Positions 17,731-26,171 of a stretch of DNA of 64,000 nucleotides are shown piece by piece. The position numbers were made by a program, and so were the translations under genes. The stretch comes from Leptotrichia buccalis C-1013-b (GTDB lineage Bacteria; Fusobacteriota; Fusobacteriia; Fusobacteriales; Leptotrichiaceae): positions 310,001 through 374,000 of the forward strand of contig NC_013192.1 in assembly GCF_000023905.1 (NCBI RefSeq), written 5' to 3'. The notes under the pieces are model-generated. The model was not told the DNA's origin, did no database searches, and was given only the letters and a program-made list of their open reading frames with translations. Within the stretch, counting starts at the first letter, position 1; every line of letters starts with the position of its first letter.

Positions 17731-18735
17731 ATGAACACATTAACAGAAAAGTTAAAAGAAAAAGCAAAAAAATTGAACAAAACGATTATTTTGCCAGAAT
17801 CAGAAGACGAAAGAATATTAAAAGCAACTGAAAAAATTATTGCAGAAGGAATCGCAAAAATAGCTTTGGTTGGAAATGAAAAAACATTGAAGGAAAAAGC
17901 GGAAAAAATCGGAGTTTCATTGGAAGGAGCGATATTTTACAATCCTAATTCATGTGCTACAATTGATGCAATGTCAGAACTTTTGAAAAAAAGAAGGGAA
18001 AAGAAAGGTATGACATTTGAGACAGCAAAGGCGATACTTATGTCAGATCCAAGATACTTTGCATCGATGTTGGTTCATCAGGGAAGAGTAGATGGAATGG
18101 TGGCAGGTTCAAATTCACCCACAGCACATGTTTTAAGAGCTGCAATTCACGTAATTGGACCTAGACCAGGATTAAAAACTGTATCAAGTTCGTTTGTTAT
18201 GATAACGAATACACCTGAATTTGGAGATAACGGAACATTTATTTTCTCAGACGGTGGAGTAATTCCTGATCCTACAGCTATGCAGCTTGCGGATATTGCC
18301 ATTTCTGCAGCTGAAAAAGCTAAATTTACTGCTGGAATAAAAGAGCCAAAAGTGGCATTCTTGTCGTTTTCTACAAAAGGAAGTGCCGATGGAGTGTCTG
18401 TAAGCAAAGTAAGGGAAGCTATAGAAATTTTAAAAGTCAGAAATGTTGATTTTGATTTTGATGGGGAATTACAGCTGGATGCGGCAATTATTCCTGAAGT
18501 AGCGGCTTCAAAAGCACCTAATTCTAAGGTAGCAGGACAAGCGAATGTATTGATTTTTCCTGATTTGGATTCTGGGAATATTGGATATAAATTGACACAG
18601 AGATTGGCAAAGGCAAAAGCATTAGGACCATTAATTCAAGGATTGGCAAGACCAGTTCATGATTTATCGAGAGGCTGCAGTGTGGAAGATATTGTTGAAG
18701 TTGTAGCAATCACAGCTGTAGAATCTGAAATGTAA
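17731..18735 (+). CDS. pta: Phosphate acetyltransferase
   Basis: A 334-residue enzyme converting acetyl-CoA and phosphate to acetyl phosphate. The short form without an N-terminal regulatory domain is seen. Typical segments are ILPESEDERILKAT, MLVHQGRVDGMVAGSNSPT, GDNGTFIFSDGGVIPDPTA and ANVLIFPDLDSGNIGYKLTQR. AAGGAG lies upstream of ATG 17731. It is followed by ackA, giving the two-step acetate pathway that yields ATP. Confidence 0.96.
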   Translation: MNTLTEKLKEKAKKLNKTIILPESEDERILKATEKIIAEGIAKIALVGNEKTLKEKAEKIGVSLEGAIFYNPNSCATIDAMSELLKKRREKKGMTFETAKAILMSDPRYFASMLVHQGRVDGMVAGSNSPTAHVLRAAIHVIGPRPGLKTVSSSFVMITNTPEFGDNGTFIFSDGGVIPDPTAMQLADIAISAAEKAKFTAGIKEPKVAFLSFSTKGSADGVSVSKVREAIEILKVRNVDFDFDGELQLDAAIIPEVAASKAPNSKVAGQANVLIFPDLDSGNIGYKLTQRLAKAKALGPLIQGLARPVHDLSRGCSVEDIVEVVAITAVESEM

Positions 18736-18874
18736 TTTTTGGTGTAAAAACTACTTTAAAGTTGAACGAGAAAAGTAGAATAGTCTTGCTCAAATATTAG
18801 AAATATTTAAAAGTTTGATATTAAAAGCGTTCGGGAATTTTAAAAATAAGAATATAAAATTTGGAGGGAAAATT

Positions 18875-20071
18875 ATGAAAGTTTTAGTAATAAATTGTGG
18901 GAGTTCATCAGCAAAGTTTGAACTTATTGACATGACAAATGAGCAATCATTAGCTAAGGGGAATTGTGAGAGGATAGGAATTGCCAATCCTATTTTTAGC
19001 TATAAAAATCTGCTTACTGGCGAAAAAATTGATAAAATGGAAGTTCCTATGGAAAACCATACTGTTGCAGTAGAACTGATTTTAAAAACGCTTCAAGATG
19101 AAAAAATAGGAGTAATTTCAACTGTGGATGAAATTGATTCGATAGGACATAGAATTGTCCATGGGGGAGAATATTATGAAAAATCTGTAATTGTAGACGA
19201 TGAAGTTATAAAAAATCTTGAAGAAATTGCGCCGCTTGCTCCTTTGCACAACCCAGCACACATAATGGGAATAAAGGTTATTCAAAAATTACTTCCTGGT
19301 AAAAAGAATGTAGTTGTATTTGACACAGCTTTCCATCAGACAATGCCAGCAAAGGCGTACATGTATCCTTATCCTTACGAAGACTATACTGATTTGAAAG
19401 TAAGAAAATATGGATTTCATGGAACTTCTCACAGATATGTAAGTGAAGTGGCAAGAGAAATGTTAGGAAAAGAGGACTCAAAAATTATAGTTTGCCATCT
19501 TGGGAATGGAGCGAGCATTTCAGCAGTTCAAAATGGTAAAGTTGTAGATACATCAATGGGAATGACACCGCTTGCAGGAGTTATGATGGGAACTAGAACA
19601 GGAGATGTAGATCCTGCTTCTGTTATTTATATTATGAGAAAAAGAGGACTATCTTTGGATGAAATGAATAACAGAATGAACAAGAAGTCTGGAATTTTGG
19701 GAATAATAGGAACAAGTTCAGATTTTCGTGATTTAGATACAGCTAAAAAAGCTGGGGATGAAAAAGCTATTTTAGCTTATGAAATGTTCTGCTACAGAAT
19801 ACAGCTTTATATTGGAGCTTACGTTGCAGCAATGAACGGTATTGACGCAATCGCCTTTACAGGTGGAATTGGGGAAAATTCAGTTGGAGCGAAACAGTAT
19901 ATCTGTGATGCGCTTTCATATTTTGGAATTGAACTGGACAAAGAAAAGAATGCACAGAGATTGCCAGGAAACGTGGAATTATCAACAAAAAATTCAAAAG
20001 TTAAAATTTACAAGATTGAAACGGCAGAAGAGCTTGTAATAGCAAGAGACACTTACAAATTAACGAAATAA
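18875..20071 (+). CDS. ackA: Acetate kinase
   Basis: A 398-residue ASKHA-fold kinase making ATP and acetate from acetyl phosphate. The N-terminal signature VLVINCGSSSAKFELID and the second signature FDTAFHQTMP ... YGFHGTSHRYV are intact, and FTGGIGENS lies near the C-terminus. I start at ATG 18875, where GGAGGG lies 8 bp upstream; an in-frame ATG at 18815 would add 20 residues not found in the family. It lies 140 bp after pta. Confidence 0.96.
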   Translation: MKVLVINCGSSSAKFELIDMTNEQSLAKGNCERIGIANPIFSYKNLLTGEKIDKMEVPMENHTVAVELILKTLQDEKIGVISTVDEIDSIGHRIVHGGEYYEKSVIVDDEVIKNLEEIAPLAPLHNPAHIMGIKVIQKLLPGKKNVVVFDTAFHQTMPAKAYMYPYPYEDYTDLKVRKYGFHGTSHRYVSEVAREMLGKEDSKIIVCHLGNGASISAVQNGKVVDTSMGMTPLAGVMMGTRTGDVDPASVIYIMRKRGLSLDEMNNRMNKKSGILGIIGTSSDFRDLDTAKKAGDEKAILAYEMFCYRIQLYIGAYVAAMNGIDAIAFTGGIGENSVGAKQYICDALSYFGIELDKEKNAQRLPGNVELSTKNSKVKIYKIETAEELVIARDTYKLTK

Positions 20072-20077
20072 GAAAAT

Positions 20078-20113
20078 AGCCAGACTTTAGAGTTTGGCTT
20101 TAAATAATTTTTT
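20078..20113 (+). terminator. Terminator after ackA
   Basis: AGCCAGACT (20078-20086) pairs with AGTTTGGCT (20091-20099, one G-U pair) across a 4-nt loop and is followed by TTAAATAATTTTTT. It separates ackA from the flavodoxin gene. Confidence 0.75.
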
Positions 20114-20138
20114 AAATTATAAAGAAAAGAGGGAAATA

Positions 20139-20561
20139 ATGGCAACATTAAATATAATTTATTACACAGGTACTGGAAATACTGCAGATATGGCAAAATA
20201 CATTGGCGAAGGTGCAGAAAATGCTGGAGCCGCTGTAAGACTGATAAATGTGGAAGAAGCTGATGAAAGTGCAGTTAATGCTGATTTTGTAGCATTCGGA
20301 TCGCCTGCTGGAGGAGCAGAAGAAGTTGCACCTGAAATGGTAGAATTTATTGAAGGGATAAAAGACAAGATTCTTGGAAAAACAGTTGGGCTTTTTGGCT
20401 CCTATGACTGGGGACAAGGCGGATGGATGGAGACTTGGCGTGAAGAAATGATAAATGAAGGATTTTCTATTGTAAATGACGGACTTATCATTCATCTGGC
20501 TGTTGATGATGATGAAAAAGTTGAGAAATGCAAGGAATACGGAAGAGTAATAGTTGGTTAG
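20139..20561 (+). CDS. Flavodoxin
   Basis: A 140-residue short-chain flavodoxin, an FMN electron carrier in the cytoplasm. The phosphate-binding loop is YYTGTGNTADMAKYI. The FMN-ring loops are AFGSPAGGAEEV and GSYDWGQGGWMETW, the latter characteristic of clostridial-type flavodoxins. I chose ATG 20139 with AGAGGGAAATA in front; an in-frame ATG at 20094 overlaps the ackA terminator and adds 15 extra residues. Confidence 0.92.
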   Translation: MATLNIIYYTGTGNTADMAKYIGEGAENAGAAVRLINVEEADESAVNADFVAFGSPAGGAEEVAPEMVEFIEGIKDKILGKTVGLFGSYDWGQGGWMETWREEMINEGFSIVNDGLIIHLAVDDDEKVEKCKEYGRVIVG

Positions 20562-20705
20562 TATACATATATTTTTTATAAAATAAACTGATAAAATTAG
20601 GAAATATAAAATTTGAATAAAAGTCATAATTTTTAAGTTTAATTTTAAATAGACTTGTTCGAAAACTATATGTATTTAGAATTTGATAAAACAAATGTTC
20701 TGAAG

Positions 20706-20725
20706 CAAGGGGTCTTGACCCCTTG
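20706..20725. repeat. Perfect 9-bp G/C-rich palindrome
   Basis: CAAGGGGTC (20706-20714) and GACCCCTTG (20717-20725) form a perfect hairpin with a 2-nt spacer, preceded by TGAAG. A related one (TGAAGCAAAGGGG ... CCCCTTTGC) lies at 56295-56331. It sits in the 243-bp leader of the DUF445 gene, without a following U-tract. Confidence 0.6.
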
Positions 20726-20804
20726 TGGAAAAAAACTTAGGTTGTCAAACAGGTCTAATGATTCACTACAAGATTGCTCATTTAATATAAATATGGAGGA
20801 AAAA

Positions 20805-21431
20805 TTGGGAAATTTATTAATACAGCTTGCCATAATGGTTTTTGTCGGAATACTTATAGGATGGTTTACAAATTATCTGGCAATAAAGCTGCTATTCAGG
20901 CCTTATAAGGAAATAAACCTGCTATTTTTTAAAATACAGGGACTAATCCCTAAAAATCGGGACAGAATTTCAGTAAACATTGCTGAAACAATAGAAAAGG
21001 AACTTATCTCAGTGGAATACATTACTGAAAAGCTAAAAAATGGCAATGCTTTTAACGATGATATTCTGGATAAACTGCTTGACAAAATTATAGGCGAAAA
21101 GCTGAAAAATAGTGTATTAGAAAAAAATCCGCTATTAAAAATGTTTTTAAATGATTCATTAATAGAAAAAATAAAATCATATTTTAAAAAGTCAATTTTG
21201 GAAAACAAAGAGGAAATAGTGGAAGAGATAATAAAAATCGCAAAAGATAAAATAAACTTTAAAGAAATAATGTTGGAAAAAATGAAAAACTTTTCACTGG
21301 AAGAAATGGAACAAATTATTTTATCCGTATCTAAAAATGAATTAAAGCATATTGAAATTATTGGCGGAGTATTGGGAGGAGTAATTGCATTATTTCAGTT
21401 TTTTATAATGCTATTACTAAAACAGATATAA
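20805..21431 (+). CDS. DUF445 family membrane protein
   Basis: A 208-residue protein of the DUF445 family, function unknown. TTG 20805 is the likely start because GGAGG (20795-20799) lies before it and the family begins right there: NLLIQLAIMVFVGILIGWFTNYLAIKLLFRPYKEI. The N-terminal TM helix plus the NYLAIKLLFRPY motif are diagnostic. The middle is a charged helical region, and a second TM helix lies at the C-terminus (GGVLGGVIALFQFFIMLLL). It stands alone between two repeat-bearing intergenic regions. Confidence 0.82.
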   Translation: MGNLLIQLAIMVFVGILIGWFTNYLAIKLLFRPYKEINLLFFKIQGLIPKNRDRISVNIAETIEKELISVEYITEKLKNGNAFNDDILDKLLDKIIGEKLKNSVLEKNPLLKMFLNDSLIEKIKSYFKKSILENKEEIVEEIIKIAKDKINFKEIMLEKMKNFSLEEMEQIILSVSKNELKHIEIIGGVLGGVIALFQFFIMLLLKQI

Positions 21432-21799
21432 AAAATATTTTAAAATTTTATTTTAGATTATGTTGTTTATAGATATTTTTCTATAATTTTTAATTTTTTT
21501 ATTTATTTTTGCAGGATTGCTCATTGCCGCAAATCCTTATCTTGCAGTAAAGATTTATACTGATAATTAAAATTGTGGCAAGATTGCTACGCAATACCTA
21601 TGGCTAGACTACGACTTTTATTTGTCCAACTCCGAAACTCCTCCTTACAGTCGTCAAACAATCGTAGTTGAACAACTAAAAGCTCCGTCAATTTATTAAA
21701 ACTAAAAAAAATTATTATTAATAAAAATATCTTAAAATAAAAACTATTATCTAATTTAGAAAATTTGGAAAATAAGAAATAAAAAAATATTGAGGAGAA
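21432..21799. other. Intergenic region carrying repeat copy B and a hairpin
   Basis: The 368-bp gap holds the second copy of the dispersed repeat (21513-21615). A long hairpin follows directly: CTTTTATTTGTCCAACT (21615-21631) pairs with AGTTGAACAACTAAAAG (21666-21682) at 15 of 17 positions. The end of the gap, before ruvB, is A/T-rich without visible signals except GAGGAG before the start codon. Confidence 0.6.
21513..21615. repeat. Dispersed ~105-bp intergenic repeat, copy B
   Basis: It is about 94% identical by eye to 14895-14999, in the same orientation. As in copy A it is followed at once by a long hairpin, though the hairpin arms differ in sequence between the copies. Confidence 0.75.
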
Positions 21800-22816
21800 A
21801 TGATGAATGAGGAAAGAATATTGGAACCTAAGGAATTAGGGGAAGACAATATTCAAAGAAGTTTACGGCCAAGAACTTTTAAGGAATATATTGGCCAGCA
21901 GGATTTGAAAGAGAAAATGAATATATTTATAAAGGCTGCTAAAATGAGGAATGAATCGCTTGATCACATTTTGCTATATGGGCCTCCAGGACTGGGGAAA
22001 ACTACCCTTGCGGGAGTTATTGCCACAGAAATGGGAGTGAACTTGAAGATAACAACTGGGCCTGTACTGGAGAAAGCGGGAGATTTAGCGGCTATTTTGA
22101 CGTCTTTGGAGGAAAATGATATTTTGTTTATTGATGAGATTCATAGATTGAATACATCGGTGGAGGAAATTTTATATCCTGCAATGGAAGACGGGGAACT
22201 GGATATTCTTATTGGGAAAGGACCGTCTGCGAGAAGTATTCGTGTGGAATTGCCACGATTTACGCTAATTGGGGCGACTACGAGGGCAGGACAGCTAAGT
22301 ACACCGCTTCGTGATAGATTTGGAGTTACTCATAGGATGGAATACTATCAATTAGAAGAATTGAAGGAAATTATACGACGAGGGGCAAATATTCTTAATA
22401 TTTCATATGACGAGGACGGAATTACGGAAATTGCCAAAAGAAGCCGAGGAACACCTAGAATTGCAAATAGGCTATTGAAAAGGGCAAGGGACTTTGCACT
22501 GGTGGAAGGTTCAGGTGTTTTGGAAAAGGAAAGTGTTGATGGTATTCTAAGGCTTCTGGGAGTGGATGATAATGGACTTGATGAATTAGACAGGAATATT
22601 TTGCTTTCAATTATAAATGTGTACAATGGTGGGCCTGTCGGAATCGAAACATTGTCGCTTTTACTCGGGGAAGACAGACGGACGATAGAGGAAGTTTATG
22701 AGCCGTATTTAGTGAAAATAGGGTTTATAAAAAGAACTCCACGTGGAAGAGTTGTAACGGAGTTTGGATATAGACATTTGGGAATTGAAAAAATATTTGG
22801 TGAAAAAGGAAAATAA
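21800..22816 (+). CDS. ruvB: Holliday junction branch migration ATPase RuvB
   Basis: A 338-residue AAA+ motor that drives branch migration with RuvA. It has the typical N-terminus ([20 protein letters not shown]), Walker [12 protein letters not shown], Walker [10 protein letters not shown], sensor 1 [19 protein letters not shown], arginine finger region [12 protein letters not shown] and a C-terminal winged helix ([17 protein letters not shown]). GAGGAG precedes the start; ATG 21803 is an equally possible start. Confidence 0.97.
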   Translation: MMNEERILEPKELGEDNIQRSLRPRTFKEYIGQQDLKEKMNIFIKAAKMRNESLDHILLYGPPGLGKTTLAGVIATEMGVNLKITTGPVLEKAGDLAAILTSLEENDILFIDEIHRLNTSVEEILYPAMEDGELDILIGKGPSARSIRVELPRFTLIGATTRAGQLSTPLRDRFGVTHRMEYYQLEELKEIIRRGANILNISYDEDGITEIAKRSRGTPRIANRLLKRARDFALVEGSGVLEKESVDGILRLLGVDDNGLDELDRNILLSIINVYNGGPVGIETLSLLLGEDRRTIEEVYEPYLVKIGFIKRTPRGRVVTEFGYRHLGIEKIFGEKGK

Positions 22817-22853
22817 TGTAAAAATTTAAATAAAAAAATGAGGTGAAAAGCTA

Positions 22854-23567
22854 TTGTTGACTGTAATAGCGGAAAAAGAAAATATTGATGAAAATAATGG
22901 GAAAATTTTGATAAAGGAAAAGTCAGATTGTAATCACATTCAGAATGTTTATCGTCTAAATATAGGCGATGAATTGCGGATAATTGATGGAGAATATGAA
23001 TATTTTACGAAAATTATTGAAATTTCAAAAAAGGAAGTTGCTGTAAAAATATTGGAAAAAAATGAAGATAGTTATTCTTTAAATATAAATATTGATGTTG
23101 CGATGGGAATTTTAAAAAATGATAAAATGAACTTGGCAATTCAAAAATTGACAGAAATTGGTGTAAAAAGCATAATTCCTTTAAAAACTGAACGTGTTGT
23201 CGTAAGAATTAACGAAAAGAAAGAAAAATGGGATACAGTTGCAAGAGAAACTTTGAAACAATGTAGAGGAGTAAAATTTACTGAAATATTACCTGTAAAA
23301 AAACTTGCGGAAATTGACTATAAAAAATATGACAAAATAATTTTTGCATATGAAAATAGCAATGAGTCAAAATCTTTATCAGAAATAATAAAACAGAAAG
23401 ATAAAAATATTTTATATATAATTGGTCCAGAAGGTGGAATCGCACAAGAGGAAGTTGATTTTTTAAAAAATAATAAGGCAATAGAAATCAGTTTGGGAAA
23501 ACGTATTTTAAGGGCAGAAACTGCCGCAATTGTGGTGTGTGGTATTATTGCCAATTTTTATATGTAA
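22854..23567 (+). CDS. rsmE: 16S rRNA (uracil-1498-N3)-methyltransferase RsmE
   Basis: A 237-residue SPOUT-class methyltransferase modifying U1498 of 16S rRNA. The N-terminal PUA-like domain is followed by the SPOUT fold with LAIQKLTEIGVKSIIPLKTERVV and the knotted SAM site YIIGPEGGIAQEEVDFL ... ISLGKRILRAETAAI. Two adjacent TTG codons (22854, 22857) can start it, with GAGGTG upstream; no nearby ATG fits. It follows ruvB by 37 bp. Confidence 0.93.
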   Translation: MLTVIAEKENIDENNGKILIKEKSDCNHIQNVYRLNIGDELRIIDGEYEYFTKIIEISKKEVAVKILEKNEDSYSLNINIDVAMGILKNDKMNLAIQKLTEIGVKSIIPLKTERVVVRINEKKEKWDTVARETLKQCRGVKFTEILPVKKLAEIDYKKYDKIIFAYENSNESKSLSEIIKQKDKNILYIIGPEGGIAQEEVDFLKNNKAIEISLGKRILRAETAAIVVCGIIANFYM

Positions 23568-23729
23568 TTTTTTATTTTGATAAAATGTAAGAAATAAATT
23601 GAAAATTAGTGAAATATATAATATAATATACCTTGATAGTGGTATTTGTAGTAATTTTGTTAAATAAAAATAAACTTGTGAAATAGATTAAAAAAAAATA
23701 ATATAATTTAAAGAAAGGAAATTTAGAGG

Positions 23730-24086
23730 ATGAGTGAAATAAATAACAGTTATGAAAAGCAAGTTCAAGAGATAATTGCTATTATGGAGGATAAGAAGGC
23801 ACAGGATATAAAGGTGTATGATATGAGAGGAAAATCACCATTTTTTGATTATTCAATCTTGTGTACGGGAAGTTCTTCGAGAAATATTGAAGCAATAGCG
23901 ACAGATATAAAAAAAAGTTTGGATAATGTAAGAAATGTGGAAGGGCTTGATGAAGCGAACTGGGTACTTATTGATGCGGGAGATATGGTTATTAGTGTGT
24001 TTAGTAAGGATGCTAGGGATTATTACAGGCTAGATGATTTTTATAATGGTGTAAATGCAGAAGAAAATAAAGAAGAAATTGAATAA
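23730..24086 (+). CDS. rsfS: Ribosome silencing factor RsfS
   Basis: A 118-residue RsfS/Iojap protein that binds L14 on the 50S subunit and blocks subunit joining. Diagnostic segments are DIKVYDMRGKSPFFDYSILCTGSSSRNIEAIA and EGLDEANWVLIDAGDMVISVFSKDARDYYRLDDFY. An AAAGGA run and GAGG lie before ATG 23730. The 160-bp gap upstream probably holds its promoter. Confidence 0.94.
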   Translation: MSEINNSYEKQVQEIIAIMEDKKAQDIKVYDMRGKSPFFDYSILCTGSSSRNIEAIATDIKKSLDNVRNVEGLDEANWVLIDAGDMVISVFSKDARDYYRLDDFYNGVNAEENKEEIE

Positions 24087-24147
24087 ATTTTAATTTTAAA
24101 GTTAAAATGCAAATTATAGATTGTAATAGAATTTGAAGAGGAAAATT

Positions 24148-26115
24148 ATGAGAGAATTAGATAAAGAAGAGAAAAATGTTCGGCTTATTGCCTTTATTGT
24201 TTTTGTAGGAGTTGTTTTTTTTATTTTAATTGCACGGCTATTTGTATTACAGATATTAAATGCTTCAGAATATGCTGAACAGGCATTGCAAAATAGAATC
24301 AGAACAAATGTGATAAAGGCCACACGTGGAGAAATTTATGATAGAGAAGGGAAACTACTTGCCAAAAATACGACTGGTTATCAGTTGATGCATTCACATA
24401 CACAGTCTTTGGAAGTTAAAGATGTAGCTTTATTAAAAGAAATAAAAAATATGACGGCAGAACAAATTGATGCCAGACTTTCAAAAGAGCGTAAAATGAC
24501 GGCTCAGCGTATAAAAGAAACAATATTCGATATAAGACAAATAAGTCAGCTTACAAATTATCCAATTGATTATTTGATAGATAGATTTTTTAAACAGCAA
24601 AGAATAGGGACAGATAAAAAAATTCTTGTTATTGAAGATCTGGATAAGGAAACAGCGGCAAGAGCAATTGAAAAAATCGATAATGACAGAATTGATATTG
24701 TGGAGTATAATAAAAGATTTTATCCTGAAGATCCTATTGCTTCCCATGTTATTGGATATGTAAAACCAATTAGTGAAAAAGAATTTAAGGAATTGGAAAA
24801 GGAAGGGTATAGAAATAGTGACCTGATTGGTAAAAAAGGTGTTGAACGTTCCTATGATAAAGAAATGAAGGGACAGGATGGAAAAGAAAATGTGGAAGTT
24901 GATGCTAAAGGAAATGTTATAAGACAGATGGAAACAACAGAAAGTGTTGCTGGAAAAAATGTTTATCTATCTATTGATTTAGAATTGCAAAAAGATATGA
25001 CAGATGCTTTTGCAGGTAAAAGTGGAGCATTTATCGCAATGGAAGCAAAAACAGGTAAGATTATTACATTTGTTAGTAACCCTGAAATCAGTTTAAATTT
25101 ATTAAGTTCTAGAATACCTGATAATCAATGGATGGAATTAGTAAACTCAAAATCAAAACCACTTGTAAATAAAGGAATTGCAGGTCTTTATCCACCAGGT
25201 TCAACTTTTAAGGCAATAACTGGAATGGGTATTTTGGAATCTGGAATTTCGCCTTCTGCCACTGTAACTTCAACAGGACAATATAGATTTGGTCATATGA
25301 TATTCAGAGATTCGCATAAATCAGGACATGGAGTTACCAACTTCTTAAAATCTATTGAGCAGTCAGTAAATACCTATTATTATGTTTTTTCTCAAAAAGT
25401 AGGAATAAAAAATATAGTAAAATATGCTAAAGAATTTGGAATTGGTTCTAAAACTGGCATTGATATTCCAGGGGAAATGTCAGGAACATTACCAAGCCCA
25501 GAATGGAAAAAACGTAGATTTAAGAAAAAAGAGGACCAAAAATGGCTACCTGGAGATTTGATAAATATGTCGATTGGGCAAGGTTATGTACTTGTAACTC
25601 CAATTCAAATAGCTTCAGCTTATCAAGCTATCGCAAATAATGGACTGCAATTAAAGCCAACTGTTGTAGATAGATTTGTATCTTATACAGGAAAAGTTGA
25701 AAATAATGGTCCAAAAGTAGTAAGAAAATTAAAAGTAAGCGACAAAAATTTAAAATTATTACAAAATGCCTTGAAATTACCTGTAAGTGGACCAGGAGGT
25801 ACAGCAAAAATACTTAAAATAGCAAATTATCCAGTTTCAGCAAAAACAGGAACCGCACAAAATTCAGGATTTGGTGACCATCACTCGTGGATTGCAGGAT
25901 ATTTTCCATCGGATAATCCTCAAATTGTTTTTGTATCAATTGTAGAAGGTGGAGGATACGGGGGAGTAGCTTCTGGAAATATGGCACTTAGATTTATATT
26001 AAAATATAGAGATAAATATGTATTGAAAAAACCGCAACAGGAAATGAAAAAACAAGAGGAAGAAAAGAAAAAAGCTCAGGAAGCAAATAATAATAAAAAA
26101 TTAGCTAAAAGATAA
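24148..26115 (+). CDS. mrdA: Penicillin-binding protein 2 (elongasome transpeptidase)
   Basis: A 655-residue class B PBP that crosslinks lateral-wall peptidoglycan with RodA. It has an N-terminal TM helix (LIAFIVFVGVVFFILIARLFVL), a pedestal domain (~50-280) and the transpeptidase domain with SxxK GSTFKAITGM, SxN SVN and KTGTAQ motifs. The C-terminal tail is Lys/Gln/Glu-rich. I use ATG 24148, preceded by GAAGAGGAAAA; a TTG at 24133 is an alternative. A role in rod shape fits the long-rod form of Leptotrichia. Confidence 0.93.
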   Translation: MRELDKEEKNVRLIAFIVFVGVVFFILIARLFVLQILNASEYAEQALQNRIRTNVIKATRGEIYDREGKLLAKNTTGYQLMHSHTQSLEVKDVALLKEIKNMTAEQIDARLSKERKMTAQRIKETIFDIRQISQLTNYPIDYLIDRFFKQQRIGTDKKILVIEDLDKETAARAIEKIDNDRIDIVEYNKRFYPEDPIASHVIGYVKPISEKEFKELEKEGYRNSDLIGKKGVERSYDKEMKGQDGKENVEVDAKGNVIRQMETTESVAGKNVYLSIDLELQKDMTDAFAGKSGAFIAMEAKTGKIITFVSNPEISLNLLSSRIPDNQWMELVNSKSKPLVNKGIAGLYPPGSTFKAITGMGILESGISPSATVTSTGQYRFGHMIFRDSHKSGHGVTNFLKSIEQSVNTYYYVFSQKVGIKNIVKYAKEFGIGSKTGIDIPGEMSGTLPSPEWKKRRFKKKEDQKWLPGDLINMSIGQGYVLVTPIQIASAYQAIANNGLQLKPTVVDRFVSYTGKVENNGPKVVRKLKVSDKNLKLLQNALKLPVSGPGGTAKILKIANYPVSAKTGTAQNSGFGDHHSWIAGYFPSDNPQIVFVSIVEGGGYGGVASGNMALRFILKYRDKYVLKKPQQEMKKQEEEKKKAQEANNNKKLAKR

Positions 26116-26171
26116 AGTATAAAAGTAAAGAAATATAAAAAAATAAAAAGAAAGAAGGAGGTGTCTACTAA

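Noticed and set aside
20655-20804. N-terminal 50-residue extension of the DUF445 protein from an upstream start
   Set aside because: The extension would include the palindrome at 20706 and lacks an RBS, while GGAGG before TTG 20805 places the start exactly at the family's first TM helix.
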